From an uncultured Clostridium sp. (lineage in GTDB: Bacteria; Bacillota; Clostridia; TANB77; CAG-508), in NCBI GenBank assembly GCA_947428535.1, contig CANEMG010000003.1:1-14175 (forward strand): DNA of 14,175 nucleotides, written 5' to 3'. A program made the position numbers and the translations under genes. Below, in pieces: positions 12,250 through 14,175 of this stretch (its first letter is position 1; every line of letters begins with the position of its first letter). The notes beneath the pieces were generated by a model. It saw only the letters and a list, made by a program, of their open reading frames with translations. It searched no databases and was not told where the DNA came from.

Positions 12250-14025
12250 ATGAAAGAATTAGAGTATCCTTTTGATAATGACTATATTCTAAAAAAGAAG
12301 AAATCAATAAAAAAACAATTATTAGAAAATGATAATTTTATAGAAAAGAATATTGCAATATTAGGTGGCTCAACTACTAGTGATATAAAATTAATATTGG
12401 AATTATTTTTATTAAATCAAGGAATAAAACCTAATTTTTATGAATCTGAATATAATCAATATTATCAAGATGCAATGTTTCCAAATCCAGAACTAGAAGA
12501 ATTTAAGCCAGATATAATATATATTCATACAACAAATAGAAATATTACCACATATCCTATAGTAGGAAATTCTAAGGAAGAAACCAACGAATTATTATCA
12601 AATGAATATAATAAATTTTCAAATATGTGGGACAGGTTAGCACAAGTATATAACTGTCCAATAATACAAAACAACTTTGAATTACCATTTTATCGCTTAA
12701 TGGGAAATAAGGATGCAAGTGATTATAGAGGAAAAGTAAATTTTATAACAAGATTAAATTTAAAATTTTATGAATATGCAGAAAGTCATGCAAATTTCTA
12801 TATAAATGATATAAATTATGTATCAGCATCTTATGGATTAGAAAAATGGGCAGATAATTTTTATTGGCATATGTACAAATATGCATTAGCAGTTCCTGCA
12901 ATACCAAGTTTAGCATTTAATATTTCAAATATAATAAAAGCAATTTTTGGAAAGAATAAAAAAGCATTTGTACTAGACTTAGACAATACTCTTTGGGGAG
13001 GAATTGTTGGAGATGATGGAGTAGAGAATATAAAAGTTGGACCAGAAGTTCCATCAGGACAAGTGTTTAGTGAGTTCCAAAATTACTTAAAAGAGCATAA
13101 GAATTTAGGAATTATATTAAATGTTAATAGTAAAAACGAAAAAGAAAATGCTATAGCAGGATTAAATCACCCAGATGGTCCATTAAAACCAGATGACTTT
13201 ATAATAATAAAGGCTAACTGGGATCCAAAATCTAAAAATATAGTAGATATAGCAAATGAACTAAATTTAGGAGTTGATAGTTTAGTTTTTGTTGATGACA
13301 ATCCAGCAGAAAGAGAAATAGTAAGAAGGCAAGTAAATGGAGTAGCTATACCAGAAATAGATGCACCAGAACATTATATAAATATATTAGATAAATCGGG
13401 ATTTTTTGAAGTTACAACAATTTCAAAAGATGATTTAAATAAAAGTGAAATGTATAAAGAGAATGCAAAACGAAATGAAATGTTAAATGCATATGCAGAT
13501 TATGATGATTATTTAAAATCATTAAAAATGAAAGCAACAATAAAACCATTTGAAGCAATTTATATGTCTAGAATAGCACAACTTACAAATAAAAGTAATC
13601 AATTTAATTTAACAACACATAGATATACACAAGCAGAAATAGAAGAAATTGCAAATAATAAAAACTATATAAAGCTATATGGAAAATTAGAAGATATATT
13701 TGGAGATAATGGAGTTGTAACAGTAGTTATAGGACATATTGAAGAAAAAGTTTTACATATAGATTTATGGCTTATGAGTTGTAGAGTATTAAAAAGAGAT
13801 ATGGAATTTGCAATGATGGACAGCCTAGTAAAAAAAGCAAGAGAAGCAGGTATAGAAAAAATAAAAGGATATTATTATCCAACACCTAAAAATGGAATGG
13901 TTAAAGAATTTTATGGTTTACATGATTTTGAAAAAGAAAATGAAGATGAAGAAGGAAATACAATTTGGAATTTAAACATAAACAATTATAAAAATAAAAA
14001 TAAATTTATAGAAGTGGAGGAATAA
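12250..14025 (+). CDS. FkbH-like HAD-IIIC phosphatase/acyltransferase
   Basis: The protein has 591 residues and looks cytoplasmic. The N-terminal part (about 30-230) has an SGNH-like opening (ILGGSTTSD, 37-45). The HAD domain (about 238-375) has motif I LDLDNTLWGG (242-251), a motif II-like NVNSKNEKE (291-299) and motif IV FVDDNPAERE (347-356). The C-terminal GNAT-like part (about 425-590) has NQFNLTTHRYT (450-460) and LMSCRVLKRDME (508-519), both typical of the FkbH family. Characterised members take 1,3-bisphosphoglycerate, remove the phosphate and load the glyceryl group onto an acyl carrier protein. An ACP gene follows after 4 bases, supporting the same kind of reaction, but the acyl group here is unknown. 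AAGGAGG (12236-12242) is 7 nt before the ATG. No key HAD residue is missing. Confidence 0.9.
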   Translation: MKELEYPFDNDYILKKKKSIKKQLLENDNFIEKNIAILGGSTTSDIKLILELFLLNQGIKPNFYESEYNQYYQDAMFPNPELEEFKPDIIYIHTTNRNITTYPIVGNSKEETNELLSNEYNKFSNMWDRLAQVYNCPIIQNNFELPFYRLMGNKDASDYRGKVNFITRLNLKFYEYAESHANFYINDINYVSASYGLEKWADNFYWHMYKYALAVPAIPSLAFNISNIIKAIFGKNKKAFVLDLDNTLWGGIVGDDGVENIKVGPEVPSGQVFSEFQNYLKEHKNLGIILNVNSKNEKENAIAGLNHPDGPLKPDDFIIIKANWDPKSKNIVDIANELNLGVDSLVFVDDNPAEREIVRRQVNGVAIPEIDAPEHYINILDKSGFFEVTTISKDDLNKSEMYKENAKRNEMLNAYADYDDYLKSLKMKATIKPFEAIYMSRIAQLTNKSNQFNLTTHRYTQAEIEEIANNKNYIKLYGKLEDIFGDNGVVTVVIGHIEEKVLHIDLWLMSCRVLKRDMEFAMMDSLVKKAREAGIEKIKGYYYPTPKNGMVKEFYGLHDFEKENEDEEGNTIWNLNINNYKNKNKFIEVEE

Positions 14026-14029
14026 AATT

Positions 14030-14175
14030 ATGACAATTGAAGATATTTTTGAAGGATTAAATGAGGTGTTTAGAGATGTATTTGATGATGAAGATATTAC
14101 AGTAAATGCAGAAACAACATCAGAAGACATTGAAGATTGGGATAGCTTAGAGCACATAAATTTAATAGTTGCTGT
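14030..14175 (+). CDS. Acyl carrier protein, N-terminal part (3' end outside window)
   Basis: 48 codons are visible and the frame runs off the window. The small acidic sequence contains EDWDSLEHINLIVA. The DSL motif marks Ser39 as the expected 4'-phosphopantetheine attachment site, and the following helix II pattern fits carrier proteins. The ATG is 4 bases after the FkbH stop, with GGAGG (14016-14020) 9 nt upstream, so the two genes are co-transcribed. It is probably the acceptor for the FkbH-like enzyme rather than the fatty acid synthesis AcpP, judging from its partner. The full length is not known. Confidence 0.9.
   Translation, partial: MTIEDIFEGLNEVFRDVFDDEDITVNAETTSEDIEDWDSLEHINLIVA

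Overview
This window is strongly A+T-rich and shows low-GC Firmicutes features: purine-rich Shine-Dalgarno sites, near-consensus SigA promoters with 17-nt spacers, almost only TAA stops, and an mraZ-rsmH-ftsL cell-division block. The codon bias, the DUF11-repeat surface protein and the STG...TYI-type C-terminal anchor suggest an uncultured gut-type Clostridia lineage. That placement is inference from memory of such genomes. I see no tRNA, rRNA, CRISPR array, insertion sequence or prophage.

Layout. (1) 1-2154: 3' part of a large DUF11-repeat surface protein, closed by a strong terminator. (2) 2211-2398: a non-coding, inverted-repeat-rich stretch, then a consensus promoter driving a membrane-anchored protein with four Ig-like repeats (2462-3682). 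(3) 3761-4690: a receiver-like/GGDEF protein. (4) 4805-6533: a KtrB/KtrA potassium uptake pair whose KtrA lacks the usual C-terminal RCK domain. (5) 6611-7126: a COG2426-type small membrane exporter gene broken by one in-frame TGA. (6) 7142-8128: a membrane-anchored ComEC-type metallo-beta-lactamase, convergent with a DUF3006 gene (8472-8152, minus). (7) 8609-9154: a membrane-anchored thioredoxin-fold protein whose CxxC is replaced by SxxS, convergent with a minus-strand membrane protein (9648-9157). (8) 9833-12157: mraZ, rsmH and an ftsL-like gene, with MraZ-type operator repeats upstream and an unusual repeat-filled gap plus an 18-bp hairpin between mraZ and rsmH. (9) 12250-14175: an FkbH-like HAD/acyltransferase and the start of an acyl carrier protein gene.

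How the parts fit. KtrB and KtrA are a two-gene transport operon. The MBL and DUF3006 proteins are a familiar pair arranged here tail to tail. Two convergent gene pairs place the plus-strand terminator inside the opposing coding sequence. The division block ends after ftsL with a terminator instead of running on into pbpB/mraY. The FkbH-ACP pair then begins under its own promoter and probably starts an acyl (glyceryl- or lactyl-like) modification pathway that continues beyond the window.

The most notable observations are the roughly 14-copy degenerate TACAAAAGATAAAA repeat array between mraZ and rsmH, the SxxS thioredoxin-like protein, the FkbH-ACP module, the in-frame TGA and the domain-reduced KtrA.
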